Notes: a model not told the origin generated them from the sequence alone. DNA of 33,091 bases from Eimeria necatrix (GCF_000499385.1 NW_013655220.1:12501-45591), one strand, 5' to 3'; shown: positions 22,149 through 32,909, counted from the first letter of the stretch. Numbers and translations are program-made.

Positions 22149-22707
22149 CTGCAGCTTGCTGCTTCGAGTCCGGCAAGGCCTCCGCCTGCTGCGAATGGGC
22201 CTGGCAGCCTTCGCTAGTTGTTGCTGCTGAGAAGGCAGTGGAGACAGTGCTGCTGGCGACGGGCATTTGCTGCAGCTGCTGCAGCTGCTGCAGCTGCTGC
22301 AGCTGCTGCAGCTGCTGCAGCTGCTGCAGCTGCTGCAGCAGCGCCGCGCCGCTCCCCACACACCCCAGCCGCTCCTTCTCCTCTGTACATACACCCGAAG
22401 GCCCAAAACGCCCCACACCTACAGAAATGTCACTTTGCACAATTACATCTTTTGCTGCTCTCATTTGTGTCCCTCCGCTGCAGTTTGCTGCTTCTGCTGC
22501 AGCGTGGGGCCCCGCAGCAGCAGCAGCAGCAGCAGCTGCTGCTGCTGCGGCCGCGGCAGCCGCTGCAGCAGCTGCCGACGGGTAGCCGCTGCGGCTGCTG
22601 TTGCTGTTGCTGCTGCTGTTGCTGCTGTTGCTGCTGCTGCTGCCGCCGGGCCGGGGCAGAAATGGAAAGGAGAGGGACCAGCGTTCCGCATCTGTTTTGC
22701 TGCTGTC

Positions 22708-22738
<31 letters not shown>

Positions 22739-22840
22739 AGCTCTGCTGCTGCTGCTGCTGCTTCTCCTGCTGGGTCTCCCCTAGCTGCTTCCACAGGCAG
22801 CGACTGCATCCCCACAGTAGTCCTTCCGACGATGGCAGGA

Positions 22841-22873
<33 letters not shown>

Positions 22874-22974
22874 TGTGCTGCTGCTGCTTGTGCTGCTGCT
22901 GCTGCTGCTGCTGCCGCCGTAGGAGCCCACAGCCCCTTTCCCCTGCCCAAGCCCAAAGGCTGCTGAGAATTTAT

Positions 22975-23011
<37 letters not shown>

Positions 23012-23166
23012 GCGGTTTTCCATCGGCTGTCTTCTCCAGCAGCAGCTGCTGCTGCTTGTGCTGCTGTTGCTGCTGCTTGGCGATGCTTGGGCTCATTTTT
23101 GTAGGCCTTCTTTGCTGCTTCTTTCGGCATTCTGCTGCTGTCTGGCTGCTCTTCGTTGCTGCTGCT

Positions 23167-23203
<37 letters not shown>

Positions 23204-23293
23204 TGCATGTCACGCGTGGCTTTGACTGCCTCTGCCCCTGTAAGAGGCCTTGTTGCAGCTGCCTCATTTGCATTGGCAGCAGCAGCAGCAGCA

Positions 23294-23325
<32 letters not shown>

Positions 23326-23425
23326 GGGATTTAGCGGGGCGCTGCTGTCAGCAGCAAACAGGAAATCCACCGCTACCTTCCTGTCCGGCCATGCGCTGCT
23401 GGGCTCTGCTGCAGCAGCAGCAACG

Positions 23426-23459
<34 letters not shown>

Positions 23460-23571
23460 CAGCTGAGCTGGGCGTCGGCTGGGCCCCCGCCCGGATGCTC
23501 TTGGGGCCCTCAGCAAAGTCTTGCATGCGGCATGCAGCAGAAGTCCTCGAAGCAAACGGGAATGCGTGCGG

Positions 23572-23634
<63 letters not shown>

Positions 23635-23714
23635 AGCTGCTGCTGCAGCTGCAGCTCTAAGCGCGCCATCCGGGAAGACCGAGGAAGGCTGAGTCTCAAC
23701 AAACGCTCCAATGA

Positions 23715-23752
<38 letters not shown>

Positions 23753-23876
23753 AGCAGCTTGTCCCTGGGCTTGCCGAGCTGGGCGAGTCCTGGAGCAGCA
23801 AGAGCGTGCGCGGCTGCTGTTGGCGCCGGCGCTGCTGCGTACCTGTCTTGCTGCGGCTGCTGCAGCAGCAGCAGCA

Positions 23877-23917
<41 letters not shown>

Positions 23918-24845
23918 AGCAGCCTGGGGAAGAGGAAGGCGTGGACAGTGTGCAGGAATGGGGCTGCATGCGCCATGAGGCATTCGGAAACAGCAAGTCT
24001 TCTTTGGACAAGTCCGAGTCTCTTATCTGCTGCTAAGAGAGCCAAGAAGACCAGCAGGCTGCAGGGGCTTTGCGGCTGCTGCAGCGCGAGCAGCTCGGGA
24101 GCAGCAGCAGCAGCAGCAACGTAAGACAGCAGCAGCTGCAGCAAAGGAAGCGGCGATGATATAAAGCCCAGCGAATGGACCCAGCCAATGTCGTAGTGCA
24201 GCGCCGCCTGCAGCTGCAGCGCCTCGGGGCAGCGCGTCTGCGAAGCAAGCCAAAAATGGAATTAAAACCAATTAAATCCGGATTTTTTCGCAGATTTATC
24301 TTTTATTTTAGTTTTAAATTTGTTTTAAATGAATAAATCGCGAAAACAGCAAAAAAAACCAGAAAAAACCAAGCCGAACCAACTTGAATTGGTCTTCCGG
24401 TGCAGCAGCAACGGCAGCAGCAGAGTTTCTTGCAGCTCTAACTGCTTTATTTTCAATTCAATTCAATTAAATAATAAATACAATTAAACCCAAAAGCAGC
24501 AAAAGCTGAAAAGGAAGAAAAGAAGACGCAGCAGCAAATTGCAAAGACAGAACTTCGCAAATTCGCACACTTCTTGCTGCGGCCTACACCTGCAGCTGCA
24601 GCAGCTGCTGCAGTTGCTGCAGCTGCTGCAGCTGCTGCATTGCTGCAGATCTCTTAAACCAACATCTCCTCCTTCAGTGCCCCAACCATCAGCAGCAGCA
24701 GCAGCGACGACAGCAACAGCAGCAGCAGCAAAAACAGCAACAGCAGCAGCAGCAAAAACAGCAGCAGCAGCAGCAGCAACAACAATAACAGCAGCAGCAG
24801 CAGCAGCAGCACCACCACCACCACTAGCACCGGCACCAGCATCAG

Positions 24846-24880
<35 letters not shown>

Positions 24881-24925
24881 CCAGCAGCAGCTGCAGCACC
24901 ACCAGGATCAGCAAAAGCTGCAACT

Positions 24926-24976
<51 letters not shown>

Positions 24977-25602
24977 TGACCTCGAGGAAGGCTTTGAAGT
25001 CCTGGAGGTACTTTTCAATGTCCTCGGAGTCCCAAAAAAGAGGATGGTGAAGCGCCTGGGCAATGGTGAGTCGCTGTTCAGGTTTGTGCTGCAGCAGCCC
25101 GCCCAGGAGGTCGGAAAGCCAGGGGCAATCGGCGAGCTGAGAAGACCAAAACGCCGTTTTTTTTCTCGAATTTAATTCTCTTTTAATTTTAATTGAATTC
25201 CTTTTTTATTTTGAGAAAGAATCGCGAAAAAAGCAGCCAAAAAGACCCCAAATCCACCAAGTTTCCACTTTGCAAAAACGCACGAAGTGCAAATTCAAGA
25301 TGAAATTCAACAAGTCCACAACTCCTCAAAACCCTCAGCTCTTTTCAACTTTTGCTGCAGCAAAATTCTTTATTTTGCATTTTAAAAGTATTTATAAATA
25401 ATAAATGCTTTTAAATGTTTAATATTTGAACAAAGCAAATATAAATGCATGCATTCAGCAGCAGCACTTTGCCTTTTTCTCGAACTAGTTCTCTCAGTGC
25501 TGCAGCAGTTTCTTATTTGCCATTTGAGCTTTAAAGCAGTCCATTATTCAGCAGCAAAAGGGGCAAAGTTGCTGCTGCCTTCTTGTCTGGCGGCTGCTCC
25601 TT

Positions 25603-25653
<51 letters not shown>

Positions 25654-25802
25654 GCTGCAGCTGGGATCTTGTGCTTCTCCAAACCCCCACCTTGTCGAAG
25701 TTGACTTTTTTGTCCGCCAAAATGTTCGAAAGAATCATGGGGTCGTTGGGGCTTCCGTAGGGGTGGAATCCCCCGGAGGCGAAGAAGAACAAAGTGGCGC
25801 CT

Positions 25803-25841
<39 letters not shown>

Positions 25842-26198
25842 GGAAGGAAAAGAAGCTGATCGGCAGCTGGGAAGGCAGGCTTGTGACCCCTCGTTGGGTT
25901 TGTTTCGAGTTGATTAGTTCAAAACAATTATCAAAAAGTAATTTAATTTCGATTTAAAAGAAAAAAAAAAGAAACTCCGCCACTTGCCCATCGACCACGC
26001 GTCCGCCCGCCGCAGAAACTCCCCCGGCCACTTGTATCTGCCCGCAATTGCACTGAAGACTTCTTTGCTTCTCTTTTCATCTTTCGAGCTGCTGCAGCGC
26101 CAAATTGCCTGCGAGAGTTCTTCGTCTAAGTCCAGCAAAGACCCCAGGAACTCCGGCGCCATCCAGCAGGTTTCCTGCGGCGTGCCCAGGATCTGATC

Positions 26199-26257
<59 letters not shown>

Positions 26258-27427
26258 GGCTGGGCTGTGAGGGGCGCAGCAGAGCTGCTTGGAAGCGCTC
26301 TACGGCAAAATGCAAAGCAGCAGCTGAGCAGTGAAGGCACTTGCTGCCAGCAAAGCACCTTGCAACTCAAAGAGTTCCAAAAACAGCAGCAGCAGCAGCA
26401 GCAGCAGCTGCAGCAGCAGCAGCACAGCTCTAGGGGAAGCAATCTTGGGACTCCCCTGCTGCTGGCTAGGAGCCAAAAACAGCAGCACTTGCAGAAGCAT
26501 CTTTCGCCCTTAAAAAGCAGCCGCTGCACCGCAGGCCCCCCGAGGCTTTAGGCTTTAGGGTTTAGGGTTTAGGGTTTAGGGTTTAGGGTTTGCCCGTACC
26601 CACTGCAGCAGCGCCTTCGCGTTCAAAGCCCCCTGCATCCCCGCAGTCAACAAATGCAAAATGCTTAAGTACCGAACTTTGCCCCCGCAGTCTCCCAGTT
26701 TTATTTTCCCGCTTTCACTTAACATCACATTTCCCGGATGGATCCTCATGTGGCATCTCCCCACACTTAGGGGGCCCCCCGGGGGCCCCGGGGGGCCCCC
26801 AGGGCCGTGGGCTCCGCGGGGGCTCCGGGGGCCCCTGGGGGCCCCCCGGACAGCAGCGCCGGGGGGGCCCCCCCCTGGGGGGCCCCCTGGAAGGACCCCG
26901 GGGGGCCCCCCGCGGGGGCCCCGGGGGGGGCCCCCTGGGGGGCCCCCCGGGGGGCCCCCGGGGGCCCCTGGTGAAGCGCGTGGACTGCGCGCAAGAGGCA
27001 AAGGAGAAGACCGTTGAGGCCCGTAGAAGGGAAAAGGGAATGGAGGAAAGAAGGGGGGAGGGGCCCCCCTGGAAAAAGGGTCAAGAGGGGCCCCCTGCAT
27101 CTTTCCAAGACCAGCCACAAAGAAGTACCCTCTTGGGGGGCCCCCGGCAGCAGCAGCGCGCGCCTGCAGCAAACCAGGTGGGGGTCCTGCAGCAGCAGCA
27201 GCAGCTCGACCTCCTGCCACAGCTCAGCAGCACGAGCAGCAACAACAACAGGCAGCTGCTTCACTGCAACACTCTCGGGGGGCCCCCGGGGGCCCCCGGG
27301 GGCCCCCGGGGGGCCCCCCATCAGTCCTGCAAAGACAAGGACACTGGGGTCATCTCTGCTGCCTCCGAGGGGTTCAGTCCAGTAGCAAACTTCGCTGCTG
27401 AGGCACTTCACGCGAAAGTCCGGCCCC

Positions 27428-27483
<56 letters not shown>

Positions 27484-27586
27484 GGGCGACGGGCCTGCAG
27501 CGCGCGGCAGCGCCTGCTGCGGCCCCGACCACACTTCCGTCTGGCCCAGCGACGCACTGACTCCCCTCAGCGGCACTGCGGCCCCC

Positions 27587-27643
<57 letters not shown>

Positions 27644-28189
27644 TGCGGCGGCGAAGCCTCCATGGGCGTCCAGCGGGCCGCCTGGCTGACCAGTGGTCTG
27701 TTGGGGAGCGGCGCGAAGAAGTCTTGGGGGGGCTCGCCGCCAGCTGCTGCTGCTGCTGCCTTCGAAGCAGCAGCAGCTGCTGCTGCTGCTGCTGCTGCTG
27801 CTGGGTCATGCGCCTGCTGCAGCTGAGAAGCCTCAGGGGATTCTGGCAAAGAAGGCCAGGGGTGCGCAGAAGCAGCAGAATGAGTAGAAGCATAAGCACT
27901 AATGAATCCGGGGGGCCCCTCTGCGAGGCTGGGGGCCCCCTGCTGCAGCTGCTGCAGCTGCTGCTGCAGCTGCTGCTGCTGCAGCAGCTGCTGCTGCTGC
28001 CGCTGCGAGTCCGCCTGCAGCGACGCCGCAGACAAAGCTGCCTTCAAAGAACTCTCGTTGCTGAATTTATTGTTCGTGGCATTGCTGCTGCTTTTGAAGT
28101 TGCTGCTGCTGTTGCTGCTGCTGTTGCTGCTGCTGTTGCTGCCCGCGCCTGAAAGCACAGCAGCAGCAGCAGCAAGTGCGCAAACACCC

Positions 28190-28223
<34 letters not shown>

Positions 28224-28233
28224 ACAAACGCAT
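21877..28233 (-). CDS. Divergent protein kinase, probable pseudokinase, with long repeat-rich C-terminus
   Basis: Minus-strand exons in phase: 28233-26897 (end unsure), 26756-26600, 26192-25988, 25800-25691, 25136-24981, 24237-21877 (TAA), about 1,440 residues. The N-terminus is Ala-rich and may act as a signal sequence. Kinase landmarks: SVAVKQLP with beta-3 Lys at residue 325; ELWQEVELL with the matching helix-C Glu 16 residues on; hinge LWLVLERC; catalytic-loop equivalent HMRIHPGNVML; DCG for DFG; GTPQETCWMAPE; ADAWSMG; SGGFHPYGSPNDP then SNILAD; and LLQHKPEQRLTIAQALHHPL followed by FW. The HRD aspartate is replaced by Arg, so catalysis is doubtful. The glycine loop is not canonical. The HPyG, NIL and HPLFW signatures resemble IRE1/RNase L-type kinases, but no KEN RNase domain was recognised. 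The last exon is mainly Gln, Ala and Ser runs. One intron has a GC donor (GCAAGT at 25987). A telomere-like block lies in another. Confidence 0.6.
22264..22340 (-). repeat. 9-bp CTGCAGCAG repeat encoding (LQQ)n
   Basis: Eight perfect units of a nine-base repeat in the last exon of the kinase gene encode Leu-Gln-Gln triplets on the minus strand. Most other CAG tracts here are pure trinucleotide; this one is a fixed higher-order unit. Confidence 0.9.
24655..24978. repeat. CAG/CAA/CAC compound repeat in a kinase-gene intron
   Basis: On the + strand this is (CAG)n with CAACAACAATAAC and ACCACCACCACC patches. On the coding strand it is CTG-rich and follows the donor GTCATT at 24980. It belongs to the intron between the HPLFW exon and the last exon; the rest of that intron (24238-24654) is AT-rich with a second CTG/CAG patch at 24595-24650. 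Confidence 0.75.
26546..26591 (+). repeat. Telomere-like block inside a kinase-gene intron
   Basis: About six units, reading CCCTAAA on the coding strand. It begins eight bases inside the inferred donor GTACGG (26599) that ends the exon with the DCG motif. Confidence 0.9.
26768..26970. repeat. GGGGCCCC repeat at the kinase catalytic-loop region
   Basis: The repeat interrupts the kinase gene between helix E (LLLCLLRAVHALHQ) and the catalytic-loop equivalent. The two sides are in different frames. I infer a short intron (about 26896-26757), but the acceptor lacks a pyrimidine tract, so this join is the weakest in the model. Confidence 0.6.
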
Positions 28234-28263
28234 GCGCTCAAGTCCTGCTGCAGCAAGGCGAGT

Positions 28264-28640
28264 TTAAACTTTTAAATGAAGCCGAGCCATAAATGCAAAT
28301 AAAATAAAATAAAAATAAAATAAAATGAAAATAAAATAAAATGAAAATAAAGTAAAGCGAAAATGAAAAAAAAAGAAATTACAACAAAATGCGAAAATAA
28401 TAAAATAACTAAATGAATGCAAATTAAATAAAATGGAAATGAAATGGAAATAAAATAAAATGGAAAAAAAATAAAATGAAAATAAAATAAAATAAAAATA
28501 AAGTAAAATAAAATAAAACCGGAATTAAATATAACGAAAATAAAATAAAATCAAAATTAAAAAATAAAATCGAAATAAAGCAAAATAAAATAAAATGAAA
28601 ATAAAACTGCAAAAATAAAAGGGCAAAAGAAGCAGCTCGT
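28264..28640. other. AT-rich AAAATAAAATG-type repeat between kinase and zinc-finger genes
   Basis: About 360 bases of AAAATAAAATGAAAATAAAATA-like degenerate repeat (28290-28615), so T-rich on the minus strand. It could be the kinase 5' flank, the zinc-finger 3' flank, or a long intron joining the two. A palindrome variant sits at 28641-28654. Confidence 0.6.
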
Positions 28641-28724
28641 GGTGTACAGACACTGCGCAGCAGCAGCTCAGCAGCAGCGCAGCAGCAGCGCAGCAGCAGC
28701 GCAGCAGCAGCGCAGCAGCATTAC

Positions 28725-28861
28725 CTGCTGCTGCAGTTCGCTGCGCCTGCAGCAGCAGCACGAGGCGGTCAGCAGTTTGTCTTTGGTTTTTTCTTTCGGA
28801 GTTTGCTGCTGCAGCATTATTTTGTCGAAGCGAGGCAGCAGCAGCAAGGCTGCTGCGGCTG

Positions 28862-28894
<33 letters not shown>

Positions 28895-29107
28895 CCGCCG
28901 CGCTGCCCCAAGTGCCCCCCCTCGCCAGCAGCCCCCGCCTTGGGGGGCCCCCCGGGGGCCCCCTGGGGGCCCCCGGGGGCCCCCGGGGGGCCCCCTGCTG
29001 CTCGAGGAGGGTACAGAGGCTGCGGATGTGCTGCAGGAGATCCCTCGGAAAGCACAGAGTGGGGAGTGTGGGAAGAAATGAAGTCCGTGTAGGGCTGGCG
29101 AGTGCGG

Positions 29108-29144
<37 letters not shown>

Positions 29145-29252
29145 AGAGGCAGCTGGGGTCCAAAGACAAGTGCAAGTGGCTTTGGTGGGGAACTCCGTCC
29201 ATAATTGCGAGGAAGCGCGCGCGAAGCCGCGGGTGCGGCCGGTCGGAGGGCT

Positions 29253-29315
<63 letters not shown>

Positions 29316-29405
29316 GCAACTTGAAGGGGGCGGAAGCCGGGGAAAGCGGGGAGTATTTGGGAGTAGAAGAAGGAAAAGGCAAGAAAGAAACTAAAAGGCG
29401 AAAGG

Positions 29406-29476
<71 letters not shown>

Positions 29477-30503
29477 GTTACCAAGTAGATATCGGGGCAG
29501 AGCGCCTCCTGCGAAGGCGCGCCAGCGAAGACTTGCTGGACTTCTGGAGACTGATCTGAAGGCCTCAATTCACTTTCGGAATGTGCAAAAGGACAATAAT
29601 AACGATCACACCATCCGTTGTCTTTGAACTGTTTGCAAAGGACCTGCGGCGCACGCAGTTGGGGTGTACGTACACCCCAGGACGCAGCGAGTTGAATTTT
29701 CGCGATCTCGCGCGATCCGGGGTCTTTGGAGCTGCGATTTCGAGAATTAGGCAAATAAAAAGATTATTTTTGGTTTTATTTGCTTTTTAAATCCAAAAAC
29801 AAACAAAAAGACCCCCATTTGAGCCCAGTTCACCGTTTTGTAGATCTTGGGGTGGTACATCTGCTCCTCCTTGGTGTGGGCACACCTGCAGTTCCGCTTT
29901 TGCCTGCAACTCGACTTGGCTATTGTCCGGCCTCTTCCATCTTTCACAAACTCCAAATCCCGACAAAGTTCTGGAGAATAAGTATATTTCCAAGGCGGTC
30001 TTCGCGTCCACCGGAGGTCGTGGCTGTACTGACACCTGCGGTGTACGTACACCCCGCTTTCCTGCGGTGTACGTACACCCCGCTTTCGTGCGGTGTACGT
30101 ACACCCCGCGCATGCGCGGTGTACGTACACTGCGCCGCTGCGCATGCGGGCGCGGGCTGTTGGGCTTTGAAGGCGAATTTGAATTGTTTTTAATGAATTT
30201 AAATTACTTTTAATGAATTTAAATTACTTTTAATGAATTTAAATCACTTTTAATGAATTTAATTTACTTTTTAATGAATTTAAATTACTTTTAATGAATT
30301 TAAATTACTTTTAATGAATTTAAATTACTTTTAATGAATTTAAATTACTTTTAATGAATTTAAATTACTTTTAATTACTTTTTTATTTCTTTTTTAACTC
30401 ACTTGTCCGCAAACTCGCACCTGCCCTGCTTCACGTAGCGCTCGCAGATCTTCGTGCGGAACTTGTAGAGGTTTTCTTCGTCCAGCACTGGGGGCAGCGC
30501 CAT
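28725..30503 (-). CDS. CCCH zinc-finger protein, three fingers, probable RNA-binding
   Basis: Minus-strand exons in phase: 30503-30403, 30035-29834, 29643-29482, 29250-28725 (an intron 29481-29251 is likely, though the frame is open through it; the true 3' end is unresolved). The ATG at 30503 gives MALPPVLDEENLYKFRTKIC. Finger 1: C20-x8-C29-x5-C35-x3-H39 (CEFADKCQYSH spans the first splice). Finger 2: C58, a long insertion, C77-x5-C83-x3-H87, followed by the family signature MYHPKIYKT. Finger 3: C104-x8-C113-x4-C118-x3-H122 (LCKQFKDNGWCDRYYCPFAH). The YHPxxYKT-x-x-C arrangement is typical of Unkempt-like and plant TZF-type CCCH proteins, which bind RNA and regulate translation or mRNA stability. 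Downstream comes Ser/Ala/Pro-rich low complexity, including YTDFISSHTPHSVLSEGSPA. Both early introns carry the dispersed palindrome close to the acceptor. Confidence 0.75.
28935..28998. repeat. GGGGCCCC repeat in the zinc-finger gene
   Basis: A short block of the same self-complementary unit encodes GGPPGAPGGPQGAPGG on the minus strand in the low-complexity part of the CCCH protein. Confidence 0.85.
30040..30131. repeat. 26-bp tandem array of the dispersed palindrome
   Basis: Four copies of GGTGTACGTACACC start at 30040, 30066, 30092 and 30118, exactly 26 bases apart. The linker is CCGCTTTCSTGC or close to it; the last copy ends ACACT. The array lies in intron 1 of the CCCH gene. Its first copy is three bases from the AG of the splice acceptor (30037-30036 on the minus strand). 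Confidence 0.95.
30186..30385. repeat. 20-bp AT-rich tandem array
   Basis: Nine to ten copies of a TTTTAATGAATTTAAATTAC unit with single-base variants fill most of intron 1 of the CCCH gene, adjacent to the donor (GTGAGT, 30402). Confidence 0.95.
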
Positions 30504-30530
30504 TTTGCTGCAGCTTCAGTGCAAAGGCCT

Positions 30531-30572
<42 letters not shown>

Positions 30573-30696
30573 GCAGCAGCTGCTGCAGCGGCAGAGACTG
30601 CGGCAGCAAGCGGCGCCCCGGGGGAAAACTGCAGCAGACTGAAGGCCGCAAAGGCCACTGACAGCCCCCGAAAGACTCGAGAGAAGCGGGGCAGCT

Positions 30697-30728
<32 letters not shown>

Positions 30729-31021
30729 GGCGCTGCAGCCGGGGCGGAGAGAGCAGCAAAAGCAGCAAAAAGAAGAAAGAAAGAAACTGTGGGGCCAGCA
30801 AACTGCTGCTGCAGCTCCTTGACAAGGGCGGCGACTACCGAGAGAGCCAAACAGCTAAAAGGAGCAGCAAAGAAGGACTTGGGAGAAATAAATAAAAGAA
30901 TTTGGAAGAAATAAATAAAAGAATTTGGAAAGAATAAAAGAATTGGAAAGAAAAGAAAGAAACTCGCAAGTTTTGCGCTGAAAGACAGACACGGGGAGCG
31001 GTCACTCGCCCGCGGAGTGGA

Positions 31022-31057
<36 letters not shown>

Positions 31058-31667
31058 CCGCACTGCCTATTGAAGCGGCAAATCATAAATAAAAATGAAA
31101 TGAAGTTCCAGAAAAACAAAAGGCTAAAGGCTTTCGCAGTGTACATACACCCCAGACACGCAGCGGGTCGCCCGCGCCGGGCGCCACTGACTGGTCAGCT
31201 GAGGGCCGGGGGCGGCAGCCCCGTCCTCCGCGGCGGCGTTTTTCGTTTCTGAATTATTTAATTTAATTAATTTGATTTATTTCATCTTTTAATTCAAAAA
31301 AATTCGCGAAAACGCCCGCAAACGCGCAGTTCCCGAGCTGCCTAGACACCCCGCGCCGCTCACCGCAGCTCCGCCGCGGTCACTTCGCCCGCGCGGCCCC
31401 CCGAAAGCCAATTTCAAAACTATATTTGCAAACAATTGCTTTATTTTATTATTTAATTTATTCTTTTTAATTCAATTTCAATAAAAGTCCGCGGCGGAGC
31501 GGCAGATTGGCGGCGGATGGCGCGGGCGGTCATCGATCGCCTGTGGGGTGTCTGTACACCTCGCGAGCACCCCGCCCCAGCCTCTTCTTTGCTCCCATTG
31601 TTTCTTTTCTTTTCATTTCTTTTCATTTCTTTTATTTTATTGCTTTCATCTTCTACAATAGTTCTTT
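30504..31667. other. 5' flank of the CCCH gene and spacer
   Basis: Contains (CAG)n runs at 30532-30570 and 30692-30725, an AATAAAAGAATTTGGAAAG repeat near 30888-30960, a (CTG)n run at 31024-31055, and palindromes at 31138-31151 and 31547-31560. Two AT-rich stretches (31250-31300 and 31415-31485) flank a GC-rich stretch. No gene is supported. The 600 bases next to 30503 are the likely promoter and leader of the CCCH gene. Confidence 0.5.
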
Positions 31668-31668
31668 T

Positions 31669-31710
31669 AGGAAGGCCTAGCTGAGGTGTACGTACACCCG
31701 AGGCCTTCCT
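31669..31710. repeat. Nested inverted repeat around a dispersed palindrome
   Basis: Arms AGGAAGGCCT (31669-31678) and AGGCCTTCCT (31701-31710) are perfect reverse complements. They enclose the 14-bp palindrome at 31685-31698. The structure could fold as a stem with an internal bulge, or be a two-level protein-binding site. Confidence 0.9.
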
Positions 31711-31781
31711 CCCCGGCTCTGGCTAACCACAGAGCCCCAGCCGCCCCTTGGCTAGTCCATAGAGCATTCCTCAGCTGCTAC

Positions 31782-31831
<50 letters not shown>

Positions 31832-32855
31832 AAATGCTGCAGCCAGCCAGCCGCAGCTATTGGCTCGCACACAGGGCCAGCTAGCTGCTGTCAGTCACCA
31901 AAGTGCAGCAGCAGGCTGCGCCGCTGCACTGCGAAGCGGGCATGCAGGGCCAGGGTTTAGGGTTTAGGGTTTAGGGTTTAGGGCTTAGGGTTTAGTGTTT
32001 AGGGTTTAGGGTTTGCAGCTGCAGCAGAACAGCCCTAACCCAGCTTCCTGCCGTGGGGCCGAAGCCACTTGTGCTGCTCTGCTGCAGGCCCTGCAGCAAA
32101 AAGTAGTTAATTTATTTCTGCTGCTGCTGCTGCTGCTGCTTCTCATTTGCTGCTGCTCCCGCTGCTCTGCTGCTCTCAGCTTGCTGCTAGCTGCTCGCAG
32201 CAAAGCAGCTGCTGCACTTTCTGCTGCTGCAGTTTGCTGCTGAGGACTCAAATAGTTGCTGCGCTGCTGCGCTGCAGAGCCTGCACTTCAGCTGTTCTCC
32301 GCTGCTGCAGCTGCCTTTTGCTGCTGCTGCTGCTGCTGCTGCTGCTTGTGAAGCTGCTGCCTTGTGCTGCTGCAGCCTCGTGCCGCTGCCGCGGCTGCTG
32401 CCCCGTGCTGCTGCTGCTGCAGCTGGCTCGTGCTGCTGCTAGCCTCTGCTGCTGCTGCTGCTGCTGCTGCCAAGGCTGCAGCACTGGGCCCACAGCCCAG
32501 GCAGCTGCGGGTGGACCAAATGGACCACTGGTCTGCTGCAGCAGCAGCACGGGGCTGGCAGCACTAGTGCTGCTGCGTGCTGCATGCAGCAGCACTTTAT
32601 TGAGTTTAAATCTTTTGAAATAAAGAATTTAAAAGCAGCAAATTCTGCTGCTGCAGCAAAGCTCGCTCTCCAGCCCCTGGGGGCTCAGCAGCAGAGAGAC
32701 ACAGCAGCAAATTTGAATTTATTTTTCTTTTTTAATTTCAAATTAAATATTTTTTTAATTTTTTTATTCTGCTTTCCAGCAGCAGCTCCGCTGCTGCTGC
32801 GGCTGCGGGCCCGCCCCGTGGGGTGTACGTACACCGCAGCGCAGCTGCAGCCTCT

Positions 32856-32909
<54 letters not shown>

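Noticed and set aside
21896..24036. Long + strand open frames opposite the kinase gene
   Set aside because: They are Ala, Leu or Cys runs created by CTG tracts; the minus strand carries the splice-consistent kinase exons.
24000..24237. Possible KEN RNase domain after the kinase (ALHYDIGWVHSLGF, FLHTVHAFLFPRLL)
   Set aside because: Isolated HY, LG and FPRLL matches are not in the order or spacing of IRE1 KEN domains. Too weak to annotate.
26192..26264. Poly-Cys run as part of the kinase activation segment
   Set aside because: The frame is open, but an acceptor at 26193 just after the CTG run is equally in phase and gives a normal kinase sequence, so the run is treated as intron.
29873..29886. 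GGTGTGGGCACACC resembles the dispersed palindrome
   Set aside because: The core TGTGGGCACA differs at several core positions. It falls in conserved zinc-finger codons (RCAHT), so protein constraint explains it.
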